DNA from: Brevibacillus gelatini
GTDB lineage: Bacteria > Bacillota > Bacilli > Brevibacillales > Brevibacillaceae
Reading direction: 5' to 3'
Assembly (NCBI RefSeq): GCF_003710935.1
Contig: NZ_RHHS01000032.1
Coordinates: 62,001 to 126,000, forward strand
DNA length: 64,000 nt
Part shown: piece by piece, positions 27,504 to 35,332 of the stretch
Numbering within the stretch: the first letter of the stretch is position 1
Layout: each line of letters opens with the position of its first letter
Translations under genes and position numbers: made by a program
Notes under the pieces: generated by a model
The model's input: the letters and a program-made list of their open reading frames with translations, nothing else
The model's database searches: none
What the model was told of the DNA's origin: nothing

Positions 27504-27986
27504 ATGAAAGATCAGTTGACGCATTTTAATGAACAAAACCGCGCGCGGATGGTAGATGTCTCGGAAAAAGACATGACCAAACGGGAGGCTGTGGCAGAGA
27601 GCAAAATCGTCATGAAGCCGGAAACGCTCGCCCGCATCCGCGAAGGACGGGTAGAAAAAGGGGATGTGCTGGCAGTCGCACAGGTAGCGGGTGTCATGGC
27701 AGCGAAAAAGACGTGGGAGATCATCCCGATGTGCCATCCGCTGCCTTTGACCGGGATTGACATTCGCTTCACTTTTGAAAACGAGACGACGCTTTCTCTG
27801 GAAGCATGTGTGCGGACGACCGGAAGAACGGGCGTAGAGATGGAAGCGTTGACGGCTGTAAGCGCCGCTGCTCTCACCGTGTACGATATGTGCAAGGCGA
27901 TGGACAAAGCAATGATAATCGGCCCGACTTGCCTGGTGAGCAAAACGGGCGGGAAAAGCGGCGATTTTCGCCGGGGAGAGAACTAG
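27504..27986 (+). CDS. moaC: Cyclic pyranopterin monophosphate synthase
   Basis: 160 aa, converts the MoaA product into cyclic pyranopterin monophosphate in molybdenum cofactor synthesis. The family core is intact: [71 protein letters not shown] and the C-terminal KTGGKSGDF. The frame is open to 27378, but ATG 27504 fits the family N-terminus and has GGAGGA ~12 nt upstream. The MFS gene starts 3 bp after its stop. It diverges from the ogt and moaDE-moeB genes. No moaA is in the window. Confidence 0.94.
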   Translation: MKDQLTHFNEQNRARMVDVSEKDMTKREAVAESKIVMKPETLARIREGRVEKGDVLAVAQVAGVMAAKKTWEIIPMCHPLPLTGIDIRFTFENETTLSLEACVRTTGRTGVEMEALTAVSAAALTVYDMCKAMDKAMIIGPTCLVSKTGGKSGDFRRGEN

Positions 27987-27989
27987 ACC

Positions 27990-29285
27990 ATGAAACAGAA
28001 ATGGCAATCCTATCCGAGCAGCATTCGTCTTCTGGCGATTGCTGCGATCATTTTTTCTACAGGAATGGCTTGTATTTGGCCGCTTGTCACCATCTATATC
28101 CATGATTATTTGGGGAAGCCGCTGACCGTAGCGGGCTTTTTGCTGTTATTGAACCAGGGGGCTTTTCTGATCGGCAGCATCGCAGGCGGCATGCTGTTCG
28201 ACCGCTGGGGGAAAATGCGCACGATCATTTTTTCCTCTGTCGGCATTATTCTGATCTCTGTCGGGCTTGGCGTCACGCATGACTTCACCATGTATACGGT
28301 CTTGCTGTTGCTGAACGGACTGTTTTACGGCATGCTGTCTCCGGTCTTGAATGCGCTCGCTGTTGTGCTGTGGCCGGAAGGCGGGCGAACAGGAATCAAC
28401 ACGATCTACGTCGCGCTCAACGCCGGGGTGGCGGCGGGCTCTGCCCTTGGCGGTTTGCTGGCGAGCATCTCGTTTGCCTGGACGTTCTTCGGCAACGCCA
28501 TCCTGCAAGTCATTGTGCTCATCATGTTCGTACTCACCCTGCCCCGTCAGCTCAAGGCAGCGGCGGACGGGTCCAGTCAGGGTGAGCAAGCCAATACGGC
28601 GGGCACTCCTGCGGCTGCCGGGCAAAGCGCTGCCCATCTGAATCCGGGTGATGCGCTTGCGCCGCTGCAGCAGCTGCCGCCGAAAAAAGTGGCGTGGGGC
28701 GCACTGCTGCTCTTGTGCAGCGGGCTGCTCATCTGTTGGATTGTCTACGTCCAATGGACAACGGTGTTGTCGACCTACATGCAGTCGCTGGGGATTTCCT
28801 TGCGTCAGTACAGCTTGCTGTGGACGATCAACGGCGGCCTGATCTTGTTCGGACAGCCGCTGATTGCCTGGGTCATTCGCCGCTTCGCCCGCACACTGCG
28901 CGCGCAAATGCTGCTCGGCTCCTACGTGTTCGTGCTGTCGATGCTGATTTTGTCGCAGACGACCTCCTACGCTGGCTTTGTCGCCGGCATGTTCATCATG
29001 ACGCTCGGAGAAATGCTCGTCTGGCCGGCCGTGCCTGCCGTAGCGGCAGAGTTTACGCCACCAGGGCGCGAAGGCTTCATTCAGGGCCTGATCTCGGGCA
29101 CAGGATCGGCGGGACGCATGCTCGGACCGCTGCTCGGGGCGATCATTTTCCAGCACTTCCAGGCGCAGGGGCTGTTGTATATCATGGCGGGCCTTGCTTT
29201 GCTGGCTGTGGCGTTTTTTGCCCTGCACAGCTCTTTGCAAGGCCGTACGGGAAAAGTGCCGAAGACGACCGCAGAAAAGTTGTAG
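27990..29285 (+). CDS. MFS transporter
   Basis: 431 aa, twelve predicted membrane helices in two six-helix halves, separated by a hydrophilic central loop of ~60 residues rich in Ala, Gln and Ser (~190-245). The motif A-like loop between helices 2 and 3 is GGMLFDRWGKMRT. The C-terminal half contains GEMLVWPAVPAVAAEF. These fit MFS_1-type drug or metabolite exporters. The substrate is unknown. Only 3 bp separate it from moaC, with GGGGAGAG serving as the binding site, so it is co-transcribed with moaC; a link to molybdenum metabolism is not otherwise supported. Confidence 0.88.
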   Translation: MKQKWQSYPSSIRLLAIAAIIFSTGMACIWPLVTIYIHDYLGKPLTVAGFLLLLNQGAFLIGSIAGGMLFDRWGKMRTIIFSSVGIILISVGLGVTHDFTMYTVLLLLNGLFYGMLSPVLNALAVVLWPEGGRTGINTIYVALNAGVAAGSALGGLLASISFAWTFFGNAILQVIVLIMFVLTLPRQLKAAADGSSQGEQANTAGTPAAAGQSAAHLNPGDALAPLQQLPPKKVAWGALLLLCSGLLICWIVYVQWTTVLSTYMQSLGISLRQYSLLWTINGGLILFGQPLIAWVIRRFARTLRAQMLLGSYVFVLSMLILSQTTSYAGFVAGMFIMTLGEMLVWPAVPAVAAEFTPPGREGFIQGLISGTGSAGRMLGPLLGAIIFQHFQAQGLLYIMAGLALLAVAFFALHSSLQGRTGKVPKTTAEKL

Positions 29286-29383
29286 GAAGGAAAAATCCGC
29301 TCGCCGCGCGAAGCATCTTGACACGTTTGGAACGCGCAATGTAGTATGAAGGAGATTAAAAACAGTATATTCCGTGTGCTTTA

Positions 29384-29494
29384 CTTATGAAGAGAGGCGG
29401 AGGGACTGGCCCTATGAAGCCCGGCAGCGGATCTGCGCGCTCGTGCGATGCAGATGCTGTGCCAAATCCAGCAGGAGAATTCCTGACAGATAAG
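29384..29494 (+). ncRNA. SAM-I (S-box) riboswitch
   Basis: P1 forms between CTTAT (29384-29388) and ATAAG (29490-29494). The conserved core is present: AGAGGCGGAGGGACTGGCCC (29391-29410 region), TATGAAGCCCGGCAGC, GTGCCAAATCC and GACAGATAAG. It is followed by a terminator hairpin, the usual OFF switch when S-adenosylmethionine is bound. It controls the downstream aminotransferase gene. Confidence 0.95.
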
Positions 29495-29511
29495 GACGTG
29501 ACCAAGTTGAT

Positions 29512-29548
29512 CTCCCCCTTTTTCTGTACGGAAAGAGGGGGTTTTTGT
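29512..29548 (+). terminator. Riboswitch-controlled terminator
   Basis: CCCCC-T-rich arm (29514-29518 onward) pairs with the AGGGGG arm (29536-29541), then TTTTTGTT. It lies between the SAM-I aptamer and mtnE. Confidence 0.9.
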
Positions 29549-29584
29549 TGTACATTGGCCTAAAAAGAAAGGAAATGAAGAAAG

Positions 29585-30766
29585 ATGCGCATCCAACCTT
29601 CCGATATGATTGATCGGCTCCCCACCCAGTTTTTTGCGACATTGGTGGCAAAAGTAAACAAAGTCATCGCGAGTGGGCATGACGTCATTAATCTGGGCCA
29701 AGGCAACCCTGACCTGCCTACGCCGCCGCACATTGTAGAAGAGCTGAAGGCGCAGGCAGAAAATCCGCTGCATCACAAGTACCCGCCATTTTCCGGCCGT
29801 CTGGAGCTGAAGCAGGCAGTCGCACACTGGTACAAGCAACAATTTGATGTGGACCTCGACCCGGAGGAAGAGGTAGCCATCCTGTTTGGAAGCAAAACCG
29901 GCCTCGTGGAAATCTGCCAGGTGCTGATGAACGCAGGCGATGTGGCACTCGTACCGGACCCAGGCTATCCGGATTACTGGTCCGGCGTAGCGGTCGTAAA
30001 CGGGCGGATGTCGATGATGCCGCTCACGGCAGAAAATCAGTTTTTGCCCGACTACAGCAAAATCCCGCAAGCCGATCTGGACCGTGCCAAGCTGATGTTT
30101 TTGAACTATCCGAATAACCCGACAGCAGTGAACGCTCCGTTTGAATTTTACGAAGAAACGATCCGGTTTGCCCGCAAGCACGAGATCGTCGTCTGCCACG
30201 ATTTCGCGTACGGCGCGATCAGCTACGACGGCAAAAAGCCTGTCAGCTTCATGCAAGTGCCGGGGGCAAAAGAGGTGGGCGTGGAGTTTTACACGTTGTC
30301 CAAAACGTACAATATGGCCGGCTGGCGCGTAGGCGCGATGGTCGGCAACCGCGAGCTGGTAAGGCTCATCAATCTGATTCAGGACCACTACTTCGTCAGC
30401 CTGTTTGGCGCTGTTCAGATGGCGGCAGCCAAAGCGATGACCGACTCGCAGCAGTGCGTCCGCGATCTGGTCGCCGTCTACGAAGGCCGCCGCAACGCGC
30501 TGTTTTCCAACCTGCACCGCATCGGCTGGCAGGCTACGCCATCGCAAGGCTCGTTTTTCGCCTGGCTGCCCGTCCCGGCAGGCTTTACTTCGGTCGAGTT
30601 CTCTGATTTGCTGCTGGAAAAAGCGCACGTGGTCGTCGCACCAGGTGTAGGCTTCGGCCCGAGCGGAGAAGGCTACGTGCGCGCCGCCCTGTTGTCGGAC
30701 GAACAGCGCCTGGCAGAAGCAGTACGGCGGATCGAGCAACTGGGGCTTTTTGTAAAAGCAAAATAG
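29585..30766 (+). CDS. mtnE: Methionine-salvage aminotransferase
   Basis: 393 aa PLP-dependent class I/II aminotransferase. Landmarks: GHDVINLGQGNPDLPTP, LVPDPGYPDYWSG, LNYPNNPTA, HDFAYGAISYDG, and the PLP-lysine region TLSKTYNMAGWRVG. It closely resembles Bacillus MtnE (YkrV), which makes methionine from 4-methylthio-2-oxobutyrate. Control by a SAM-I riboswitch supports this over an aspartate or alanine aminotransferase role. No other mtn salvage genes are adjacent; mtnN lies 20 kb away. Cytosolic. Followed by its own terminator. Confidence 0.85.
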   Translation: MRIQPSDMIDRLPTQFFATLVAKVNKVIASGHDVINLGQGNPDLPTPPHIVEELKAQAENPLHHKYPPFSGRLELKQAVAHWYKQQFDVDLDPEEEVAILFGSKTGLVEICQVLMNAGDVALVPDPGYPDYWSGVAVVNGRMSMMPLTAENQFLPDYSKIPQADLDRAKLMFLNYPNNPTAVNAPFEFYEETIRFARKHEIVVCHDFAYGAISYDGKKPVSFMQVPGAKEVGVEFYTLSKTYNMAGWRVGAMVGNRELVRLINLIQDHYFVSLFGAVQMAAAKAMTDSQQCVRDLVAVYEGRRNALFSNLHRIGWQATPSQGSFFAWLPVPAGFTSVEFSDLLLEKAHVVVAPGVGFGPSGEGYVRAALLSDEQRLAEAVRRIEQLGLFVKAK

Positions 30767-30780
30767 GAATGCAGCAGGGG

Positions 30781-30815
30781 ACCACACTTCCTGGGGTTGG
30801 GGAGTGTGGTTTTGT
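30781..30815 (+). terminator. Terminator after mtnE
   Basis: ACCACACT (30781-30788) pairs with AGTGTGGT (30803-30810), then TTTTGT. Confidence 0.85.
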
Positions 30816-30872
30816 ACTCCTGCGGCCACTTCCGCACGACGAGACATACAGGAATAAAAATCATTCTCAACG

Positions 30873-30920
30873 TTGACAGATAATGATTTTCATTATACGA
30901 TGTTGTTAATGATAATTAAT
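30873..30920 (+). promoter_or_regulatory. Promoter with Fur box
   Basis: A perfect -35 TTGACA (30873-30878), a 17-bp spacer and -10 TACGAT (30896-30901). The spacer holds GATAATGATTTTCATTATA (30879-30897), 17 of 19 identical to the classical Fur consensus. A second AT-rich half, TTAATGATAATTAATC, follows at 30906-30921. Iron-dependent repression of the next gene is expected. Confidence 0.85.
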
Positions 30921-30943
30921 CTCAGCAGAAGCGGGAGGGTACT

Positions 30944-31414
30944 ATGCGCTATCAGATTAACGGTTACACGGACATGTACACGGTGATCGCCAACGAGCGG
31001 AAAATCGGTGGAGCCATTGAAGCAGCTCAGGTTCGCCTGCGCACAGGTGAGGTTTTCACCAATGCAGTTCTCACTCGTCTGGAAATGTCCGGTGCGCATT
31101 TTTGCTCGATCGGCTTCGTGACAGAGGAAGGCAAGCGGCTGATTGTGCATGTGGACGACATCAGCATGATCGCGGACGCGCGCCACGTCAATGTATGTGA
31201 GCTTGCCAATGAATGCATGCGAAAAGAAAAGTGCGCCGAGCGCCTGAAGCGTTTGAAGCGCCTCTGTGAGCTGAACGAAGGAAGCTGTACGCCTACCTTC
31301 CAGGAAGAGGCGTTGCTTTTGGCAGAAGACATTGGCCTGGAGGAAGCGCGCTCCCATGTGGATTTGTCCTTCCTGCCGCATGCAGAAAAATCACGGGTTG
31401 TCCGCATCGCGTAG
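30944..31414 (+). CDS. Unknown protein under a Fur box
   Basis: 156 aa, not recognised. It is soluble and has no signal peptide or membrane segment. The N-terminal half (MRYQINGYTDMYTV, RLRTGEVFTNAVLTRLEMSG, RLIVHVDDISMIADAR) looks beta-rich. The middle has several cysteines in a basic helix (NVCELANECMRKEKCAERLKRL), with more at ~110-117. GGGAGGG lies before the ATG. The promoter contains a strong Fur box, so it should be made under iron limitation. It is a single-gene unit with a terminator, 1.6 kb from the encapsulin locus. Possible iron or Fe-S role is inference only. Confidence 0.75.
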   Translation: MRYQINGYTDMYTVIANERKIGGAIEAAQVRLRTGEVFTNAVLTRLEMSGAHFCSIGFVTEEGKRLIVHVDDISMIADARHVNVCELANECMRKEKCAERLKRLKRLCELNEGSCTPTFQEEALLLAEDIGLEEARSHVDLSFLPHAEKSRVVRIA

Positions 31415-31440
31415 AGTATTTTCAACCACGTTACATATTC

Positions 31441-31476
31441 GCCCCTTTCCCTTTTTCGGTGGAGAGGGGCTTTTTG
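31441..31476 (+). terminator. Terminator after the Fur-box gene
   Basis: GCCCCT (31441-31446) with AGGGGC (31465-31470), extended by TTCC/GGAG pairing, then TTTTT. Confidence 0.85.
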
Positions 31477-31585
31477 CGTACGCTCGACATAGTCAAAACC
31501 TATTTGCGCCATAGCTAGCGAGGATTGGACTTTGCCTGAGGTCAGTGATAAAACAAGAATAAGCAAAATCAAGGGGGAACGGGAC

Positions 31586-32791
31586 ATGGAGTATTCTTTT
31601 TCAAAATCAGTAGACGCATTATCCTCCTCGGCTGTCCGGGAAATCTTGAAGCTGACCCAAGGCAATCAAGTGCTCTCGCTCGCAGGCGGGCTGCCGGCTG
31701 AGGATTCTTTTCCGATCGCAGCGATGCGCGAAGCGTTCAATCGGGCATTTGATCTGGGTGCCAAATGTTTGCAATACGGTTTGACTGACGGATACATTCC
31801 GCTTCGCGAGTGGGTTGCCTCACGGATGAAGCAAAAACATATGAACGTTGGCGTGGACAATATGCTGTTGACCACGGGCTCCCAGCAGGCCGTCGACTTG
31901 CTGTGTCGGGTCTATCTGGACGAAGGCGACGTCGTGCTGGTAGAAAATCCGACGTATCTGGCTGCGGTCCAATTGTTCCAATTCCGCGGAATTCGCATCA
32001 TTCCGGTACAAGGAGACGCAGAGGGGATGGATCTGGACGATCTCGCGAAAAAAATCGCCCAGTATCGCCCGAAAATGGTTTATGTGATTCCGACTTTTGC
32101 GAATCCGACAGGAAAAGTATGGAGTCTGGAACGCCGCCAAGGCTTGCTCGCCCAGTGCAAAGCGAACAATATCCTCATTCTGGAAGACGATCCGTACGGC
32201 GAAATCCAGTTTGACGGAGAAGCTCCGTACCGTTCCATTTTCTCACTTGATGAGCATCCGACAGATTCCTGTGTCGTGTACACGAGCACGTTTTCGAAAA
32301 TCGTCGCTCCCGGTGTGCGTACCGGCTGGGCTATCGGTGACAAGCGCGTCATCCAGATGATGGTCAAGGCGAAGCAAGCCGTCGACCTGCAATCCAGCAC
32401 GATTGACCAGATTGCGCTCCATGAACTGCTCTCCCGCTTCGATCTGGATAGCCACATTGAAAAAATTCGCGCTTCCTACAAACAGCGGATGGAGTGGATG
32501 AACGAGCTTCTGCTCGCCCAAAACTGGGACGGCGTTCAGTGGGAGAAGCCAAGAGGAGGCATGTTCTTCTGGGTGAATTTGCCCGAGCATGTGGATTCGG
32601 AAAAACTGCTGGCCCGCTCTGTGCAAGAAGGCGTGGCATTCGTTCCGGGCAAGCCGTTTTACGCAGCGGAGCCGCAGGCAAATACGATACGCTTGAACTA
32701 CACGTTGCTCAACCGTGAAGACACCGAGCTGGCGATTGCCAGACTTGGCAAAGCATATGCAGCATACAGTCAAAGTCTGGTAACGCAGTAG
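31586..32791 (+). CDS. PLP-dependent aminotransferase (LysN/ARO8-like)
   Basis: 401 aa fold-type I aminotransferase without a GntR domain. Landmarks: LSLAGGLPAEDSFP, TTGSQQAVDLLCRVYLDEGD, VIPTFANPTGKVWS, ILEDDPYGEIQF, and the PLP-lysine region YTSTFSKIVAPGVRTGW, with KPRGGMFFWVNLP near the C-terminus. The family includes 2-aminoadipate and broad-range aromatic/branched-chain aminotransferases; substrate uncertain. The frame is open to 31532, but ATG 31586 has AAGGGGG upstream and fits the family start. Two terminators follow it. Confidence 0.88.
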   Translation: MEYSFSKSVDALSSSAVREILKLTQGNQVLSLAGGLPAEDSFPIAAMREAFNRAFDLGAKCLQYGLTDGYIPLREWVASRMKQKHMNVGVDNMLLTTGSQQAVDLLCRVYLDEGDVVLVENPTYLAAVQLFQFRGIRIIPVQGDAEGMDLDDLAKKIAQYRPKMVYVIPTFANPTGKVWSLERRQGLLAQCKANNILILEDDPYGEIQFDGEAPYRSIFSLDEHPTDSCVVYTSTFSKIVAPGVRTGWAIGDKRVIQMMVKAKQAVDLQSSTIDQIALHELLSRFDLDSHIEKIRASYKQRMEWMNELLLAQNWDGVQWEKPRGGMFFWVNLPEHVDSEKLLARSVQEGVAFVPGKPFYAAEPQANTIRLNYTLLNREDTELAIARLGKAYAAYSQSLVTQ

Positions 32792-32838
32792 CAACGTCTG
32801 CGCCTGCGAAATCGTTTGGCGAACGAAAAAACCGCACC

Positions 32839-32884
32839 AAAAGACAATCATGCCAACAGAAACCGGCTGGTTGTCTTTTTTGTT
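32839..32884 (+). terminator. Terminator after the aminotransferase
   Basis: AAAAGACAA (32839-32847) with TTGTCTTTTT (32871-32880), ending in a T-run. Confidence 0.82.
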
Positions 32885-32886
32885 TC

Positions 32887-32936
32887 AAAAAAAAACGTGC
32901 CCATCGACGGTAAAGTCAAATGGACACGTTTTTTTC
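32887..32936. terminator. Second, bidirectional terminator facing the encapsulin gene
   Basis: AAAAACGTG (32891-32899) pairs with CACGTTTTT (32925-32933), with CCAT/ATGG extending the stem. T-runs on both strands let it end the minus-strand encapsulin transcript. Confidence 0.78.
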
Positions 32937-33022
32937 AGATAAACTGGCACTGAAGCGCTGAGCTTCACAGGCGGCTGTCTGATTGAAGCACAAGCCGAAG
33001 CAAGCCAGCCCAGACCATTTTT

Positions 33023-33871
33023 TTATTCTTCGGTTTCCTCCAGCGTGCAAATCGAGCTAGGACGCTTGATGCGCAACACCGCGCACTCGTAGACGCGGAA
33101 CAGGCTGTTCATTTGCTCGTCTCCAAGGAAAGCGGTGTCGAAGTCTTCCGCAATCGCCAGGTCCAGGTTGTGACGGCCGGTTGCGACCAGCACACCGGAG
33201 CGGCCCTTGATCGTTGGCGACTGGTACACGCCGTCCGTGACGAGGTTGCGTACATGGTCGATCTCAAGAACATTCGTGCCTTTGTGCACGCGGTGCAGGA
33301 GAGCGTACAGCTCAGGCGACACAACCAGGGCGTACGGGCCGCTGTGGCCCATTTTCAACAGCTTGTTGCGCGCTTCCACAATGTCTGCGAACGCGTTGCC
33401 GGACTCCATCCAGTCGCTTTTCAAGTGCGTGAGACGGCCTTTTACATTCATCAGACCAGGCAGGTCGAATTCAGCCGATCCGTTGAAAATCAGGTCGTCT
33501 TCCATCAGGGCGCAGCTGGCAGCGGCGTTTGCAGCGGCGCTCATGTCAAGCGGCATGCCGAGTGTGCGCGCTTGCGCCACGTCGCGCCAGTAGAGCATGA
33601 AGTCTTTGTACAGAATCGGGATCGTCATGCTCACACGGCGGCTGGGCTGTGTCATTTCCAGCGATTCGCCGCGCAGGGAAAGACCGCCGAAGCGGGATTC
33701 ATCGTACACGTCGTTCGTAATCGTCTGGATACCCTCGCCGAGCGGGCCGTAAATGTCAATGAAACGGCGTCCCACAAGTTGACGGCGCGCCATGTCGATT
33801 ACAGTGTCGTCGAGCTGGCTCCATTCATCTTTTGTCAAGGGAGAGTCAGGGTATTTGCGAAGCTTGTCCAT
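33023..33871 (-). CDS. Family 1 encapsulin shell protein
   Basis: 282 aa, HK97-fold protein that self-assembles into a protein nanocompartment. Typical features: N-terminal MDKLRKYPDSPLTKDEWSQLDDTVIDMARRQLVGRRFIDIYGPLG, LGMPLDMSAAANAAASCALMEDDLIFNG, and VVSPELYALLHRVHKG, shown here only as short landmarks of the fold; the shell E-loop and A-domain segments are of normal length. GGAGG lies 7 nt before the ATG. It lies 36 bp downstream of its IMEF cargo gene, so the two are co-transcribed. In this subtype the shell is known to store iron. This gene is last in the operon. Confidence 0.93.
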   Translation of the reverse strand: MDKLRKYPDSPLTKDEWSQLDDTVIDMARRQLVGRRFIDIYGPLGEGIQTITNDVYDESRFGGLSLRGESLEMTQPSRRVSMTIPILYKDFMLYWRDVAQARTLGMPLDMSAAANAAASCALMEDDLIFNGSAEFDLPGLMNVKGRLTHLKSDWMESGNAFADIVEARNKLLKMGHSGPYALVVSPELYALLHRVHKGTNVLEIDHVRNLVTDGVYQSPTIKGRSGVLVATGRHNLDLAIAEDFDTAFLGDEQMNSLFRVYECAVLRIKRPSSICTLEETEE

Positions 33872-33907
33872 AGCGTAACCTCCAGGTCATATAAGATCGT
33901 TGTTTCC

Positions 33908-34513
33908 TTACAGTCCTTTCAGACTTCCTACTGTAAGCCCCTTTTTGCCGGAAACAGCCTTGGCCGGAGCAGAATGCTTGATGACGGAAGCAACACCGTT
34001 CGCAGCGGAAGCAGAAGCTTTCAAGTGATCCACCTGATGAATGTCGTGTCCTTCGTCGTGGTCGGTCAGATCCGGGCGGGACCCGTCAGAGAACCGCTCG
34101 CTCAATGAGGCCATGATTTCTTTCACTTGCAAGTAGTCGGCGTGGGTTTTTTCGCGCATGCCGTCCAGAGTCTGGCGAGTTTCTTCATCTTGAAACTCGT
34201 ACAGGGAAAGCTCCAGGTGTTCGCGGAAATTGTGCAGGCCAAAGCGCTCCAGGTTCACATCCGACAGCATTTGCGAAAGCTCGCGGTCGCTCAGCTCGGC
34301 AAGCGTTTCTTTTTCGGACACTTTTTCCAGGTAAGGAATCAGTTCCTGGAGTCGTCCCAAGCGCTGTTCTTCTTCTTCCAAAATGTGATGGTAGTACAAG
34401 CGTGTATGCTCGTCCTGGGCAGCGTCGATAATCGGCTGGATGATTCCCATAAAATGATTGATGTATCCTCTGGTTCGATCAAAAATGGCGTGCAGTTGTG
34501 TAATTTCTTGCAC
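33908..34513 (-). CDS. IMEF iron-mineralising encapsulin cargo protein
   Basis: 201 aa. It matches the iron-mineralising encapsulin-associated Firmicute cargo: an all-helical ferritin-like N-terminal part (HAIFDRTRGYINHFMGIIQ, DEHTRLYYHHILEEEEQRLGRL with a cluster of His and Glu iron ligands, SDVNLERFGLHNFREHLELSLYEF). A flexible Ala/Ser-rich linker (~165-190) ends in the encapsulation peptide LTVGSLKGL. IMEF cargo oxidises and mineralises iron inside the shell. The start is GTG 34513, since AGGAGG lies 9 nt before it; an ATG at 34531 would place that site inside the gene. No associated ferredoxin gene is nearby. Confidence 0.92.
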   Translation of the reverse strand: MQEITQLHAIFDRTRGYINHFMGIIQPIIDAAQDEHTRLYYHHILEEEEQRLGRLQELIPYLEKVSEKETLAELSDRELSQMLSDVNLERFGLHNFREHLELSLYEFQDEETRQTLDGMREKTHADYLQVKEIMASLSERFSDGSRPDLTDHDEGHDIHQVDHLKASASAANGVASVIKHSAPAKAVSGKKGLTVGSLKGL

Positions 34514-34549
34514 CCTCCGCCACCTCCTCATTCACGATCTTATTTGTTC

Positions 34550-34579
34550 ATTATACAGTTGGAAAAATGAACCGGGCAA
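34550..34579 (-). promoter_or_regulatory. Promoter of the IMEF-encapsulin operon
   Basis: On the minus strand, -35 TTGCCC (34579-34574), an 18-bp spacer and a perfect -10 TATAAT (34555-34550). I find no Fur box overlapping it, in contrast to the divergent gene. Confidence 0.65.
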
Positions 34580-34702
34580 TACATATGTAGATATTCGGCT
34601 TTTTTTGTCATAAATGGCGGTTTCTATGCACAATGGATGCCGGAGCAAAGAAGTCGTTACCGTTAGTTTTCTATTTTTACAAAAAAGTTATCATGGAGAG
34701 TA

Positions 34703-34759
34703 TTGTCAAAGGCAAATGGGAATGATAATATTTATCAATAAGAGTGATATTCATTATCA
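34703..34759 (+). promoter_or_regulatory. Promoter with two tandem Fur boxes
   Basis: Two near-perfect 7-1-7 Fur boxes, each one mismatch from the 15-bp consensus: TGATAATATTTATCA (34723-34737) and TGATATTCATTATCA (34745-34759), 7 bp apart. A candidate -35 TTGTCA (34703-34708) and -10 TAATAT (34726-34731, spacer 17) overlap the first box. It faces the DUF2325 gene. Confidence 0.8.
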
Positions 34760-34818
34760 ATTAGAAAGCAGAGAAACAAAACATACATTTTACACTCACT
34801 TGAAGGAGGAAAACAGTT

Positions 34819-35100
34819 ATGTCATCCATTTTAGTTATTGGCGGAGATCGCCTTGGAAATATCGTCGATTTGTTGCGCGGGCAAGGCTTCAAGGACATTC
34901 ACCATGTCACAGGTCGCAAAAGCTCGCAAACAGGCGTGAAAATCCCGGCAGGTATCCATATGATTCTGGTACTGACTGATTTCGTGAACCACAACCTGGC
35001 GAAAACGGTGAAAAACCAGGCGAAAGACCGCGAACTGCCGATTGTGTTCTGCAAACGTTCGTGTTCCGCTATTGCCAAAGCTTTCGAACTGACCGCGTAA
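34819..35100 (+). CDS. DUF2325 protein under Fur control
   Basis: 93 aa, soluble. Landmarks of DUF2325: the Rossmann-like start SSILVIGGDRLGNIVDLLRGQGF, HHVTGRKS, MILVLTDFVNHNLAKTVKNQAK, and LPIVFCKRSCSAIAKAF, with two cysteines near the C-terminus. The family function is unknown. GAAGGAGGA lies before the ATG. Two tandem Fur boxes upstream predict expression under iron limitation. It diverges from the IMEF-encapsulin operon and is followed by a 48-aa ORF. A role in iron handling next to the nanocompartment is inference. Confidence 0.82.
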   Translation: MSSILVIGGDRLGNIVDLLRGQGFKDIHHVTGRKSSQTGVKIPAGIHMILVLTDFVNHNLAKTVKNQAKDRELPIVFCKRSCSAIAKAFELTA

Positions 35101-35162
35101 ATACATACCCTCTCTGGTGGATAGACTAACGCGTGAGTCTGATCCCAACGGAGGAATGGCGT

Positions 35163-35309
35163 ATGGAGCAAAACCGTTTGAACGAACTGCCTATTGCCAA
35201 GCTGACGGCCGTGCAGCTGCAGCAGTTGAAGCAGGCAGAGGAACAAATCAATTCCGAAGGTCAAAACGTGTACTTGATCGCGTTTGAAAAGCAACCCCCG
35301 TCATCCTAG
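35163..35309 (+). CDS. Small protein, 48 aa, unknown
   Basis: A 48-codon ORF (starts MEQNRLNELPIAKL, ends FEKQPPSS) with GGAGG 8 nt before the ATG. It is mostly helical and rich in Gln, Glu and Leu (LTAVQLQQLKQAEEQI), with no membrane segment. It lies 62 bp downstream of the DUF2325 gene and its stop is inside the terminator hairpin, so it probably shares the Fur-controlled transcript. I do not recognise the family. Confidence 0.6.
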   Translation: MEQNRLNELPIAKLTAVQLQQLKQAEEQINSEGQNVYLIAFEKQPPSS

Positions 35310-35325
35310 ACGGGGTGTTTTGCTT
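35295..35325 (+). terminator. Terminator of the DUF2325 transcript
   Basis: CCCCGTC (35296-35302) pairs with GACGGGG (35309-35315), followed by TGTTTTGC. It overlaps the end of the 48-aa ORF. Confidence 0.75.
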
Positions 35326-35332
35326 CTCTTTG

